Below, piece after piece: positions 17,120 to 26,663 of a DNA stretch of 64,000 nucleotides (the first letter of the stretch is position 1; every line of letters starts with the position of its first letter). The stretch lies in assembly GCF_023573145.1 (NCBI RefSeq), contig NZ_CP097635.1:2728001-2792000 (forward strand). The letters run 5' to 3'. The notes beneath the pieces are model-generated. The model worked only from the letters and a program-made list of their open reading frames with translations. It searched no databases and had not been told where the DNA came from. The DNA comes from Aquincola tertiaricarbonis. GTDB taxonomy: Bacteria > Pseudomonadota > Gammaproteobacteria > Burkholderiales > Burkholderiaceae_C. Both the position numbers and the translations under genes were made by a program.

Positions 17120-17602
17120 ATGGCACAAGACATCTTCCTGAAGATCAACGGCATCGACGGCGAGAGCATGGACTCCGCGCACAAGAACGAGATCGAAGTG
17201 CTCTCCTGGGACTGGGAAATCCTGCAGGAGTCGAACATGCATGCCGGCTCCGGCGGTGGTTCGGGCAAGGCCACCGTGCGGGACCTCAAGTTCCTGCACT
17301 TCGTCGACCGTTCCAGCCCCAACCTGATGAAGTTCTGCCTCACCGGCAAGCACATCCCCGAGGCCAAGCTGGTGGTGCGCAAGGCGGGCGGCAATCCGCT
17401 CGAGTACCTCAAGATCACCATGAGCGATGTGGTGATCACTGCGGTGGCGCCGGTGGGCAGCAGTGCGGAAGAGCGCATCAAGGAGCGGGTCAGCCTTTCG
17501 TTCGCCAAGGTCAAGCAGGAGTACACGGTGCAGAACCAGCAAGGTGGCTCCGGCGGCGCTGTGACGGCGGGCTACGACATCAAGCTCAACAAGGAAGCCT
17601 GA
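17120..17602 (+). CDS. hcp: T6SS inner-tube protein Hcp (TssD)
   Basis: A 160-residue Hcp1-family protein: MAQDIFLKINGIDGESMDSAHKNEIEVLSWDWEI, the Gly-rich loop GSGGGSGKATVRDLKFLHFVD, and CLTGKHIPEAKLVVRKAGG...EYLKITMSDVVITAV. It forms the hexameric rings of the secreted tube. It is encoded within the main operon directly after the sheath genes, and its AGGAG site is strong, in keeping with the high amounts needed. Confidence 0.96.
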   Translation: MAQDIFLKINGIDGESMDSAHKNEIEVLSWDWEILQESNMHAGSGGGSGKATVRDLKFLHFVDRSSPNLMKFCLTGKHIPEAKLVVRKAGGNPLEYLKITMSDVVITAVAPVGSSAEERIKERVSLSFAKVKQEYTVQNQQGGSGGAVTAGYDIKLNKEA

Positions 17603-17704
17603 TGCCAGGCCTGGATTGACACCAGGCCCTTCTGCAGCAGACCCGTGCGCGGCGACCTGCCCGCACCGGGTCTGCTGGTCCCCCTCTTTCATGGCGCGGG
17701 TCCC

Positions 17705-18214
17705 ATGCACGCTACCCAGATCTTGCGAATGGCGGCTGCTCTCGTGGCCGCGTGGCTGTTGGGCTTGCCGGCGTTGGCCCAGGACGCCAAAGAGGCCACG
17801 AAGCTGGTTCTACACATCGAGGCCACGGCACAGGCCAACCCAGACGCATCCGGACGACCGTCGCCTGCCAAGGTGCGCGTTTATGAACTCCAGGACAGCG
17901 CGAGCTTCGCCGAGGCCGACTACTTCAGCCTCAACAGCAACGACAAGAGCGTGTTGGGCAACGACCTGCTGGCCCGTGACGAGTTCATCCTGCGCCCCGG
18001 CGAGAGCCGCAAGATCGAGCGCAGGGGCAACCCCAAGACGCAGGCCATCGGCCTGCTGGTGGGCTACTACGACCTGAACGCGACCTGGCGGGTCATCCAG
18101 CCGCTGCCCGCAGCGCCTGAAGCGGCCTGGTACCGGGCCTTGCTGCCCAGCAACAAGCTGGAGCTGAGCATCCAGTTGCAGCCGCAGGGCATCGTCATCG
18201 TGCCGGCGCGCTGA
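17705..18214 (+). CDS. tssJ: T6SS TssJ-like protein lacking a lipobox cysteine
   Basis: A 169-residue exported protein in the tssJ position before tssK. The mature part (VRVYELQDSASFAEADYFSLNSNDKSVLGNDLLARDEFILRPGESRKIERR ... AIGLLVGYYDLNATWRVI) is the transthyretin-like TssJ/SciN fold. TssJ is normally an outer-membrane lipoprotein that anchors TssM. Here the signal peptide ends LLGLPALAQD and the whole protein has no cysteine, so it cannot be lipidated; a signal peptidase I cut after ALA is expected. A start at 17645 is also open but adds no cysteine. How this TssJ docks at the outer membrane is unclear. Confidence 0.85.
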   Translation: MHATQILRMAAALVAAWLLGLPALAQDAKEATKLVLHIEATAQANPDASGRPSPAKVRVYELQDSASFAEADYFSLNSNDKSVLGNDLLARDEFILRPGESRKIERRGNPKTQAIGLLVGYYDLNATWRVIQPLPAAPEAAWYRALLPSNKLELSIQLQPQGIVIVPAR

Positions 18215-18236
18215 GCATCCAGAGAAAGCACCCTCC

Positions 18237-19580
18237 ATGACCTGGACCCACAAAGTCACCTGGACCGAAGGCCTGTTCCTGCGGCCGCAGCTCTTCCAGC
18301 AGCAAGAGCGCTACCTGGAAACCTTCGTCCACCGGCGAGCATTGCCGCTGTCGCCATTCTTCTGGGGCTTCAGCCACCTGCGCATTGATCCCGAGTCGCT
18401 CACGCTGGGCAAGCTCGTCATCGCCAGCGCCAGCGGCATTTGTGCGGACGGAACGCCCTTCGACATTCCGGGCCAGACGCCGCCGCCGGCGCCCCTGACC
18501 TTGACGCCCGAGCACCTGGGCCAGACGCTTCACCTGGCACTGGCCATCCGTGTGCCCAACGGGGAAGAAACCTCGTTCGAGGGTGCGCCGGTCAGCTCAG
18601 CCCGCTTCACTGTGTTCGACGCCGACATCCGCGATGCCAACTCCGTGGGGCAGGGCGTGCGCAGCGTGCAGTTGAGCCAGCTGCGCATGGTGCTGGTGCC
18701 GCAGAAGGAGTTGACCAGCGCCTGGATGGGGCTGCCCATCGCCAGGCTCACCGCGCTGCGCTCGGACGGCAGCGCAGAGCTGGAAACCGCCATCATCGCG
18801 CCCGTCAACCGCTATGGCGCCAGCGATCTGCTCAGCCAGTGGATATCGCAACTGCACGGCACGCTGAAGCAGCGCCTCGACCTTCTGGCCGACCGCCTGG
18901 CGGGCAGCGGTGCACAAGGCGGCACGCAGGCGGCGGAGGTGAGCGACTTCCTGTTGCTGCAGATCCTCAACCGCTATGAGCCGCAACTCGACCACCTGCT
19001 GCAGGTCAAGGAAACCCCGCCGGAGCACGCCTACGTGCTGTTGCGCAGCCTGGCCAGCGAACTGTCGACCTTCATCCGTGTGCAGACCCGCCGGGCCAAC
19101 CCGGTCCCGGCTTATCAGCATGCGGATCCGTACGAAACCTTCAAGCCTTTGGTGGACGAGACACGCGAGCTGCTCAACAACGTGCTGATCCGCAGCGCCC
19201 AGTCCATCGCCCTGCAGCAGCGCCCGCATGGCATGTACCTGGCCAGCGTCGACCCCACGGAGCTGAAGAGCTACAGCCACATCGTGCTGGCCGTGGCGGC
19301 CGACATGCCGGCGGACCAACTGGCGCAGCAGTTCGTGGCCCACGCCAAGCTCGCTTCGTCAGACCGGCTGCCTGAGTTGGTGCGGCTGCATCTGCCGGGC
19401 CTGACCCTGCGCGTATTGCCCGTGCCGCCGCGGCAGATTCCGTTCAACGCCGGCCATGTCTATCTGCAACTGGAACCGCTGGGCAACCACTGGGAACGCC
19501 TGCAGACCCACGGCGGCATCGGCCTGCACGTGGGCAAGGAGTTTCCGAACCTGCGGATGGAGCTCTGGGGGGTGCGCTGA
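18237..19580 (+). CDS. tssK: T6SS baseplate protein TssK
   Basis: A 447-residue protein with the TssK opening KVTWTEGLFLRPQLFQQQERYLETFVHRRALPLSPFFWGF, a middle helical region (NRYEPQLDHLLQVKETPPEHAYVLLRSLASEL) and the C-terminal GLTLRVLPVPPRQIPFNAGHVYLQLE. TssK links the baseplate to the membrane complex through TssL and TssM. In most clusters tssL follows tssK; here the next gene is a PAAR protein that starts inside the tssK stop codon (TGATG), and no tssL is present. Confidence 0.96.
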   Translation: MTWTHKVTWTEGLFLRPQLFQQQERYLETFVHRRALPLSPFFWGFSHLRIDPESLTLGKLVIASASGICADGTPFDIPGQTPPPAPLTLTPEHLGQTLHLALAIRVPNGEETSFEGAPVSSARFTVFDADIRDANSVGQGVRSVQLSQLRMVLVPQKELTSAWMGLPIARLTALRSDGSAELETAIIAPVNRYGASDLLSQWISQLHGTLKQRLDLLADRLAGSGAQGGTQAAEVSDFLLLQILNRYEPQLDHLLQVKETPPEHAYVLLRSLASELSTFIRVQTRRANPVPAYQHADPYETFKPLVDETRELLNNVLIRSAQSIALQQRPHGMYLASVDPTELKSYSHIVLAVAADMPADQLAQQFVAHAKLASSDRLPELVRLHLPGLTLRVLPVPPRQIPFNAGHVYLQLEPLGNHWERLQTHGGIGLHVGKEFPNLRMELWGVR

Positions 19581-19843
19581 TGGCCAGAAAGCTCATCGTG
19601 CTGGGCGACAGCACCGACCATGGGGGCAAGGTGATCAGCGCATCAGCCAGGCACACCATCGGCGGCAGGCCTATCGCTCGGCTTGGCGACAAGGTGGACT
19701 GCCCCACGAAGTCGCATGGGGTCAACGCCATCGTCGAGGGCGATGCAAGCTGCCTCATCGATGGCGTGCCGGTGGCGCTGGAAGGTCACAAGACCGAATG
19801 CGGATGTTCGCTGATCGGCTCGGTCGGCGTCACGCGCGGCTGA
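19580..19843 (+). CDS. PAAR-domain spike tip protein
   Basis: An 87-residue stand-alone PAAR protein: HGGKVISASARHTIGGRPIARLGDKVDCPTKSHGVNAIVEGDASCLIDGVPVALEGHKTECGCSLIGS. The Pro-Ala-Ala-Arg-like loops and the conserved His/Cys metal ligands (H21-type, C, H, C) form the zinc-stabilised cone on top of VgrG. It overlaps the tssK stop and lies 8 bp before vgrG, so tip and spike are made together. No toxin domain is attached. Confidence 0.92.
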   Translation: MARKLIVLGDSTDHGGKVISASARHTIGGRPIARLGDKVDCPTKSHGVNAIVEGDASCLIDGVPVALEGHKTECGCSLIGSVGVTRG

Positions 19844-19851
19844 GGCTCAGC

Positions 19852-22545
19852 ATGAACAAGCACGGTTTCTCACGCCCCGTCTTCAGCGGCGAACGCGCGC
19901 TGACGATCAGCAGCCCCGCGATCCCGCAGCACCTGGGCCGGCCGGCGCTGGTGCCGCTGCGGCTGAGCGGCCGGGAGGCGGTCAACGGCCTGTTCGAGTA
20001 CCGGCTGGTGCTGCAGACGCCGGATGAGGTCGCGGCGGTCGGTGGTCTGCTGCGCGGCGCCAACTTCAGCCTGCCGGACATGGTGGGCCGCGAGATCTGT
20101 TGCGCCATCGAGCTGGAAGGCCACGGGTCAGGCCTTCTTGGGAACCAGGGCGCCGGCGAGCGCCAGATCAACGCGCTGATCACCGAAGCCCGCCTGCTGG
20201 GCGAAGACAGCCGGCACGCGCTGTACGAGCTGACGCTGCGGCCCTGGCTGTACCTGGCCACGCTGAGCACTGATTGCAAGGTCTTTCAGAACCAGACGCC
20301 GGTTGATGTGCTGCGCGCCGTGCTGGACGACTACATCTTCCCGGTCGAGTGGCGGCTCATCGAGCGGTACCCGGTCGTGGACTACCTGGTCCAGTACAAC
20401 GAGACCGACTACCAGTTCCTGTGCCGGCTGATGCAAGCCTGGGGCATCAACCACCACTTCGAGCACACGAACGGCGTGCACCGGTTAGTGCTCAGTGACC
20501 ACAACGGCGCCTTCAGGCCCTTGCAGGCGGATGACCCCGGCAGCAGCTACCACGCCATCGCCTACTACCCGCCGGGCCACAAGATCGACGAGGAGTACAT
20601 CCACGCCTTTGCGCCGGTGGACCGCCTGACCGCCGGGCGCTACGAGAGCCGCGAATACGACCACACGCGCCCGCGGGCGCAGCTGAGCGCCAAGGTTCGT
20701 GCGGCGCGCCCCACCGGCCAGGCTGGCCAGGACGTGTACCTGTGGCGCGGCAGCCAGACCATCGGCGAGGGCGAAACCGCCTTGCACCTGCCCGCCAGCG
20801 ACTGGAGCCAACCCAACCGCGGCGCCGACAAGGCCGCGAACCAGACGGAAGCCCAAGGCCGCCACCTCGCCCGGCTGCGCATGGATGCCCTCCGGCAGAA
20901 GGGCCACCGCGCCCGCGGCCAAGGCCATGTGCGCGGCATCGCCGCCGGCCACAGCTTCCAGTTGCGCGAGCATCCGCAGGACGCGGCCAACATCGACTAC
21001 CTGACGCTGGCCACCGACCTGGTGGTGGAGAACGTCAGCGAAGACACGGCGCGGGCTGCAGCGCCCAAGGCGCTGTCAGACGCCCAACGCCTGGGCGGCC
21101 AGTGGCGCTGCACGGTGGACTTCGAGGTGCAGCCCGCCAGCGAACTGCTGCGGCCCGAGGCCACCCAGCCCAAGCCCCACATCCCCGGCCCCGAGACCGC
21201 CACAGTCTGCGGTCCTGTCGCGGGCACGGCCGAAACCAACCTCTACACCGATCACCTCGGCCGCATCAAGGTCCAGTTCCCCTGGGACCGCTACGGCCCC
21301 AACACCCACCACAGCAGTTGCTGGGTGCGCGTGAGCAGCGACTGGGCCGGCAACCAGCTGGGCGGCATGCACCTGCCCCGGGTGGGGCAGGAAGTCATCG
21401 TCAGCTTCATCGGCGGCGACATCGACCGGCCGATCTGCACCGGCCGCGTCTACAACCAAGTCAACCTGCCGCCGTGGGAGCTGCCGGCCCAGCAGGCGCT
21501 CAGCGGCCTTCGTTCCAGAGAACTCACGCCCGGCGGGGGCAACAGCGCCGCGGGCCGCTCCAACCACCTGGTGCTGGACGACACCCACCAGGCCATCCAG
21601 GCCCAACTCAAGAGCGACCACCAGCACAGCAGCCTGAGCCTGGGCCACATCACCCGCATCGAAGACCGGCAGGGCCGCAAGGACCACCGCGGCCAAGGCT
21701 TCGAGCTGCGCACCGACGGACACGGCGCCATCCGCGCCAAGGACGGGCTGATCCTCAGCACCGAAGCTAGAAGCAAGGCCACAGGCCACGTCACCGACCT
21801 CAGCGAAACCATCGCGCGGCTGAACCAGGCCCAGGGTCAACACGACAGCCTGGGCCACCTGGCCCAGATGCACCAGGCCCAAACCCAGGGCGACCAGGAC
21901 GACGTGGCCCAAGCGCTGCAGGCACAGAACCAGGCCATCGCAGGCAAAGCCCAGGAAGGCCGGTTCCCAGAACTGCAGGAACCGCACCTCATCCTGGCCA
22001 GCCCGGCCGGCATCGAGAGCACCACCGCCCAAAGCACCCACCAGCACAGCGGCCAGCACCACGCCATCAGCAGCGGCGGGCACACCAGCGTCAGCACGGG
22101 CAAGAGCCTGCTGGCCAGCGCCGCCGAGGCCGTGCGGCTGTTTGCCTATCGGGCGGGCATCAAACTCATCAGCGCCCGACAAGACATCGACATCCGTGCG
22201 CTCAAGGCCAACCTCCAGATGCTGGCCAAGCTGAAGATCACGATGACTGCAGAGCGCATCGAGATCCAGGGTGCGAAGGAGGTGCTGATCAACGGCGGCG
22301 GCAGCTACACCCGCTGGAGTGCCAGCGGCATCGACAGCGGCACCACCGGCAGCCATGTGATGCATGCCGCCAGCCACGACTTCAGCGGGGCCAGGAGCCT
22401 GCCGGTGCGAATGCCGCGACTGGCGAAGGGAGAACCCACGGTGGAGCTGAACTACCTCTACGACGACCTGACGCCCGTGGCGGGCGCCCCCTACCGGGTC
22501 ACGTTCGACAACGGCGAAGTGCGCGAGGGCAGCGGTGCCCGTTGA
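19852..22545 (+). CDS. vgrG: T6SS spike protein VgrG (TssI) with DUF2345 domain
   Basis: An 897-residue VgrG. The gp27-like base covers about 1-400 (FEYRLVLQTPDE ... YRFLCRLMQAWGINHHFEH), the gp5 OB-fold/needle follows (YTDHLGRIKVQFPWDRYGPNTHHSSCWVRVSSDWAGNQLGGMHLPRVGQEVIVSFIGGDIDRP), and DUF2345 lies at about 640-850 (Gln/His-rich, then HVMHAASHDFSG). After DUF2345 a further domain begins (VELNYLYDDLTPVAGAPYRVTFDNGEVREG) but stops after about 35 residues, immediately before tssM. Such extensions normally continue as a transthyretin-like adaptor, so this C-terminus looks clipped. The gene sits between tssK and tssM. Confidence 0.95.
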   Translation: MNKHGFSRPVFSGERALTISSPAIPQHLGRPALVPLRLSGREAVNGLFEYRLVLQTPDEVAAVGGLLRGANFSLPDMVGREICCAIELEGHGSGLLGNQGAGERQINALITEARLLGEDSRHALYELTLRPWLYLATLSTDCKVFQNQTPVDVLRAVLDDYIFPVEWRLIERYPVVDYLVQYNETDYQFLCRLMQAWGINHHFEHTNGVHRLVLSDHNGAFRPLQADDPGSSYHAIAYYPPGHKIDEEYIHAFAPVDRLTAGRYESREYDHTRPRAQLSAKVRAARPTGQAGQDVYLWRGSQTIGEGETALHLPASDWSQPNRGADKAANQTEAQGRHLARLRMDALRQKGHRARGQGHVRGIAAGHSFQLREHPQDAANIDYLTLATDLVVENVSEDTARAAAPKALSDAQRLGGQWRCTVDFEVQPASELLRPEATQPKPHIPGPETATVCGPVAGTAETNLYTDHLGRIKVQFPWDRYGPNTHHSSCWVRVSSDWAGNQLGGMHLPRVGQEVIVSFIGGDIDRPICTGRVYNQVNLPPWELPAQQALSGLRSRELTPGGGNSAAGRSNHLVLDDTHQAIQAQLKSDHQHSSLSLGHITRIEDRQGRKDHRGQGFELRTDGHGAIRAKDGLILSTEARSKATGHVTDLSETIARLNQAQGQHDSLGHLAQMHQAQTQGDQDDVAQALQAQNQAIAGKAQEGRFPELQEPHLILASPAGIESTTAQSTHQHSGQHHAISSGGHTSVSTGKSLLASAAEAVRLFAYRAGIKLISARQDIDIRALKANLQMLAKLKITMTAERIEIQGAKEVLINGGGSYTRWSASGIDSGTTGSHVMHAASHDFSGARSLPVRMPRLAKGEPTVELNYLYDDLTPVAGAPYRVTFDNGEVREGSGAR

Positions 22546-22562
22546 GCCGAGGGAGCAGTGTG

Positions 22563-25500
22563 ATGAAAGACTTCTTCAAGGGCCCGGTGTTCCGGGCGTT
22601 GCTGGCGTTGTTGGCGCTGCTGGTGGTGTCGGCCGTCGTCTGGTTCCTCGGACCGTTCGTCGCGGTGGGCGAGATCAAGCCGCTGGGCTCGGTGGCGGTG
22701 CGCCTGGGTGTGATCCTGCTGCTGTTGGCGGGCCTGTTGTCCTGGGCGCTGGAGCTGCCGGCGGCCGTGGCCTGGACCGTCATCGGTGCGTCGGCGTTGT
22801 GCCTGCTCATCTGGCACGGCGGGCCGCTGCTGGCTTTCGGGCCCTTGCATCCGTTGGCGCCTGTGTGGGCGCGGGTGCTGGCCATGGGCCTGGTGCTGGT
22901 GCTGCTGTTGGTGTGGGGGCTGTACAAGCTCTACCGCGCCTTGCAGCGCGATGACCAGCTGTTGCAGCGGTGGCTGCATCGAGAAGGGGCCCAGCCCGCG
23001 CTGGCGCGCGAAGAGATCCGCCACCTGGCCGACCGCGCCCGCCAGGCGGTGAGCCAGCTTCGCCAGATGCAGCGCACGATGGCCGGCGGCACGGGCAGCA
23101 TCTGGTCGGGCCTGCGGCGCGTGGTCGAGGGCAAGCGCTACCTGTACGAGCTGCCCTGGTACATGCTGATCGGGCAGCCCGGGGCGGGCAAGTCCTCGCT
23201 GGTGCTCAACGCCGGCCTGCGCTTTCCGCTGCCCGACCAGATGGGCGCCGCCAGCGCCCGCATGACGCTGGAGCGCGCCACCGGCACCCAGAACTGCGAC
23301 TGGTGGCTGACCAACGAGGCCGTGTTCCTGGACACCGCGGGGCGTTACACCGAGCAGGCGCCCCAGGCCGACGAACAGGCCGCCGCCGTGCACGCCGCCG
23401 AGTGGCGCGGCTTTCTGGGCGTGCTGCGCCAGGTGCGCCCACGGGCGCCGATCAACGGTGCCTTGCTGGTGGTGGACGTGGCCGAGCTGCTGCGCGCCGA
23501 TGAACTGCAGCGCACGGCCCTGGCCGCGCAGTTGCGGGCGCGGCTGGAAGAGTTGCGCACCCACCTGGGCATCCGCTTCCCCGTCTACCTGCTGCTGGCC
23601 AAGGCCGACGTGCTGCGCGGCTTTCCGGCGTACTTCAACGGCCTCACCTCCGAGGCACGCCGCCAGGTGTGGGGCTTCACCTTGCCGTGGATGGACGACG
23701 CCCAACGCCGCAAGGCCGCCAAGCGCAAGCAGTCGGGCCGATCGACCACCGCCAACGGTGGGGACGCACCAGACAGCCTGCCCGACAGTGGCCAGTCGCT
23801 GGCGCTGTGGGTGGGCCGTGAGTTCGCGGCCCTGATCGAGCGCATCCGCGCCGGCGTGGCGATGCGGCTGCAGGAAGAGTTCCGGGTGGAAGACCGGCAG
23901 TCGCTCTATGTGCTGCCCCATGAACTGCAGGGGCTGATGGCGCCGGTGCAGACGCTGGTGGCCCAGGTGTTTGCCGACTCGCGCTACGACACCACGCAGG
24001 TTCAACCCACGCTGCGGGGTGTGTACCTGTGCAGCGCGGTGCAGCCCGGGCAGGAGATGGTGGCCCAACCGCAGGCGCTGTCGGTGCGCCTGCGCGAAGC
24101 CGTTCGCAGCCTGGGCCACACCGTGGGTTTGGGAGGCTCCAAGCCGCCGCAGATGAGCCGCCGCAGCTTCTTCCTTTCCGACCTGCTGGAAAAGGTGGTG
24201 ATGGCCGAGGCGCATCTGGTGCAACCCAACCTGCGTTGGGAAACCCGCATGCGGCTGCTGCGCTGGATCGGGCATGGCGTCGTGCTGCTCGCCTTCGTGT
24301 GGCTGTCCGGCGCGTTGGCGCTGAGCCTGCGCAACAACCAGGCCTACCTGCAAGCGATCAGTGAGAAGACCGAGACCCTGACCCGGCAGATGAAGGATTG
24401 GCTGCGCGAGCCCAACACGGCGCGTACCGAGAAGGTGCTCGACCTGGCGCAAGACCTGCCGCGCGTGGATGGTCTGAACCTGGCTTCGCCGGATCTGTCG
24501 TTCCAGTACGGGTTGTACAGCGCAGGCCCCATCGCGGCGGCGGCCGATCAGGGCTATGGCCAATTGCTCGACCGCCTGGTGCTGCCGCAGGTCACGGCGC
24601 ACATGGAGCAGGTGCTGCGCCAATCGGTGGCGGCCGATGATGCCGAGCAGGCCTACCAGACCTTGCGGGTGTACCTGCTGCTGCATGACGCGAAGCAGTA
24701 CATGCAGTCGCCCGACCATGCCCGTGACGTGCGGCAATGGATCAAGCAGGCCTGGCAGGGGCAGGCGGAGTCACTCTCGCAGCGGCTGGGCAACAGCGCC
24801 GCCATGGTGGGCCATCTGGAATGGCTCTTCGCCGGTCGGCGGCCCGTGCAGTCGCTGTCGGTGGCCAACAGCGCCCTGGTGCAGGAGGTGCGCAGCTACC
24901 TGGACAAGCAGTCGCGCAGCGAGCGGCTGTACGTGCGGGTGCGCACCGCGGCGCAGGCGCAGGCACCGCAGGCCTTCAGCCTGGTTCGTGCGCTGGGGCC
25001 GCAGGCGGGCACCTTGTTCAGCCTGGCATCGGGGGGCAGCCTGGAGCAGGGCGTGCCGGGGCTGTTCACCTATGAGGGCTATCACGAGGTCTTTGCCAAG
25101 CAACTCGCCCAGACCTTGACCTGGGCCCAGCAGGACGATGCCTGGGTGATGGGGCAGCGCATGGGTGGCGACACCGCCACCACCGACCCGCAGAAGGCCG
25201 ACCACCGGGCGCTGGAGGCCGAGGTGCGGCGGCTGTTTCTGGCGGAGTACGCCGGGCACTGGGCGCGCTTCCTGGACGACGTTCGGCTGGTGCGCTCTGA
25301 CAAGTCCGGCACCCTGGCCTACGACCTGAGCATCCTGCGCCAACTGGCCGCCGCGGATTCGCCGCTGGTCCGGCTGGCCCGCGCTGCCGCCCGCGAAACC
25401 ACCTTGTCCAGGCCGCTGGTGATGGAGAACAAGGCCGAGGAGAAGTCGATCTTCGAGAAGGCGGGCGACCAGCTCGCCCAGCAGCAGGCCAAGGCCGGTG

Positions 25501-26663
25501 CGGCGCTGGGCGTGCGCCCCGAAGCCCGCATGGAACGCCAGGAGGTGGACGAGAAGTTCTCCGCCCTGCGTGAGGTGGTAACCGGCCGCGGTGAAGGCGC
25601 GGCCATGGCCGCCAGCGGCAGGGCGGGCCTGGAGAGCATGACCAGCGTGCTCAACGAGTACTACACCGTGCTGGTGGTGGCAGACACGGCGCTCAGTGCC
25701 GGCAGCCTGCCGCCGGCGGGTGCCGAGGCGGCCACCAAGCTGCGCATCGAGGCCGGGAAAATGCCGGCGCCGCTGCGTGAAGTGCTGATGGACCTCAGCG
25801 CCAGCGGATCGGACAAGGTGCAGCAGGGCGCCGCGTCCATCCTGCGCAACCAGGCGCAGGCGCAGATGGACCGGCTGCTCGGCCTGCTGAGCTTGAACGT
25901 GGCCGAGCCCTGCCAGCGCCTGCTGGCCGGCCGCTACCCCTTTGCCAACAGCGCGCAGGAGGTCTCGGCCGAGGACTTCAATGCCTTCTTTGCCGCGGGC
26001 GGTGCGGCGGACGAGTACTTCCGCAAGTACCTGGCGCCTTTGGTGGACACCAGCGCCCGGCCCTGGCGCTACAAGTCGCCCGGCAGCGTGAACCTGGCCG
26101 CCGCCGGTGACGGCCTGGGCCCGGGTGACGCTCCGCCCGGCCCGGCCGCAGGCCCCACCTTGCAAGGGGAGCTGCTCAAGCTGCTGGCCGCCAGCGGCCC
26201 CAACCCCGATGCCTTTGCCCAGGTGGGCCAGATCCGCGACATGTTCTTCCGCGAGAACGAAGGCAAGCGCATGGCCTGGCGCGGCGACTACCGGGTCGTG
26301 TCGCTGGACGCCTCCGTCACCGAATGGGTGATCGACTTCGACGGACAGGTGCAGCGCTATGCCCACGGCGCCATCCAGGCGCTGCCGCTGGCCTGGCCGG
26401 GGCCGCGTGGCGGCACCATGGCCGAGCTGGTGGCCCAGCCGCGCATCAGGCCCGAAACCTCCACGCTGGCGGCGCGCGGCCCGTGGTCCTGGTTGCGGCT
26501 GGTGGAGCGCGCCAAGCTGTCGCCCGGCACCCAGCCGGGGCGTGTGCTGGCGGAGTTCAGCTTCGACAACCGACGCGCCGTGCTCGACATCGGCAGCGCC
26601 GGCCCCAGCCCGTTCAACAGCACGCTGCTGCGCAACTTCAGCTGCCCGGGCCGGAGCCTCTGA
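22563..26663 (+). CDS. tssM: T6SS membrane complex protein TssM (IcmF)
   Basis: A 1366-residue TssM. Several hydrophobic segments lie in the first 130 residues (FRALLALLALLVVSAVVWFLGPFV; RLGVILLLLAGLLSWALEL; VLAMGLVLVLLLVWGLY), more than the usual pair. The Walker A motif GQPGAGKSS is at 204-212, followed by DTAGRY. A further membrane helix (HGVVLLAFVWLSGALALSL) lies near 580, and a periplasmic C-terminal half ends in the DUF1215/C2-like region (YRVVSLDASVTEWVIDFDGQVQRYAHG; WSWLRLVERAKLSP). It spans the envelope and binds TssJ. The ATG at 22563 follows GAGGGAG; an ATG at 22542 overlaps vgrG and is less likely. Confidence 0.96.
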   Translation: MKDFFKGPVFRALLALLALLVVSAVVWFLGPFVAVGEIKPLGSVAVRLGVILLLLAGLLSWALELPAAVAWTVIGASALCLLIWHGGPLLAFGPLHPLAPVWARVLAMGLVLVLLLVWGLYKLYRALQRDDQLLQRWLHREGAQPALAREEIRHLADRARQAVSQLRQMQRTMAGGTGSIWSGLRRVVEGKRYLYELPWYMLIGQPGAGKSSLVLNAGLRFPLPDQMGAASARMTLERATGTQNCDWWLTNEAVFLDTAGRYTEQAPQADEQAAAVHAAEWRGFLGVLRQVRPRAPINGALLVVDVAELLRADELQRTALAAQLRARLEELRTHLGIRFPVYLLLAKADVLRGFPAYFNGLTSEARRQVWGFTLPWMDDAQRRKAAKRKQSGRSTTANGGDAPDSLPDSGQSLALWVGREFAALIERIRAGVAMRLQEEFRVEDRQSLYVLPHELQGLMAPVQTLVAQVFADSRYDTTQVQPTLRGVYLCSAVQPGQEMVAQPQALSVRLREAVRSLGHTVGLGGSKPPQMSRRSFFLSDLLEKVVMAEAHLVQPNLRWETRMRLLRWIGHGVVLLAFVWLSGALALSLRNNQAYLQAISEKTETLTRQMKDWLREPNTARTEKVLDLAQDLPRVDGLNLASPDLSFQYGLYSAGPIAAAADQGYGQLLDRLVLPQVTAHMEQVLRQSVAADDAEQAYQTLRVYLLLHDAKQYMQSPDHARDVRQWIKQAWQGQAESLSQRLGNSAAMVGHLEWLFAGRRPVQSLSVANSALVQEVRSYLDKQSRSERLYVRVRTAAQAQAPQAFSLVRALGPQAGTLFSLASGGSLEQGVPGLFTYEGYHEVFAKQLAQTLTWAQQDDAWVMGQRMGGDTATTDPQKADHRALEAEVRRLFLAEYAGHWARFLDDVRLVRSDKSGTLAYDLSILRQLAAADSPLVRLARAAARETTLSRPLVMENKAEEKSIFEKAGDQLAQQQAKAGAALGVRPEARMERQEVDEKFSALREVVTGRGEGAAMAASGRAGLESMTSVLNEYYTVLVVADTALSAGSLPPAGAEAATKLRIEAGKMPAPLREVLMDLSASGSDKVQQGAASILRNQAQAQMDRLLGLLSLNVAEPCQRLLAGRYPFANSAQEVSAEDFNAFFAAGGAADEYFRKYLAPLVDTSARPWRYKSPGSVNLAAAGDGLGPGDAPPGPAAGPTLQGELLKLLAASGPNPDAFAQVGQIRDMFFRENEGKRMAWRGDYRVVSLDASVTEWVIDFDGQVQRYAHGAIQALPLAWPGPRGGTMAELVAQPRIRPETSTLAARGPWSWLRLVERAKLSPGTQPGRVLAEFSFDNRRAVLDIGSAGPSPFNSTLLRNFSCPGRSL

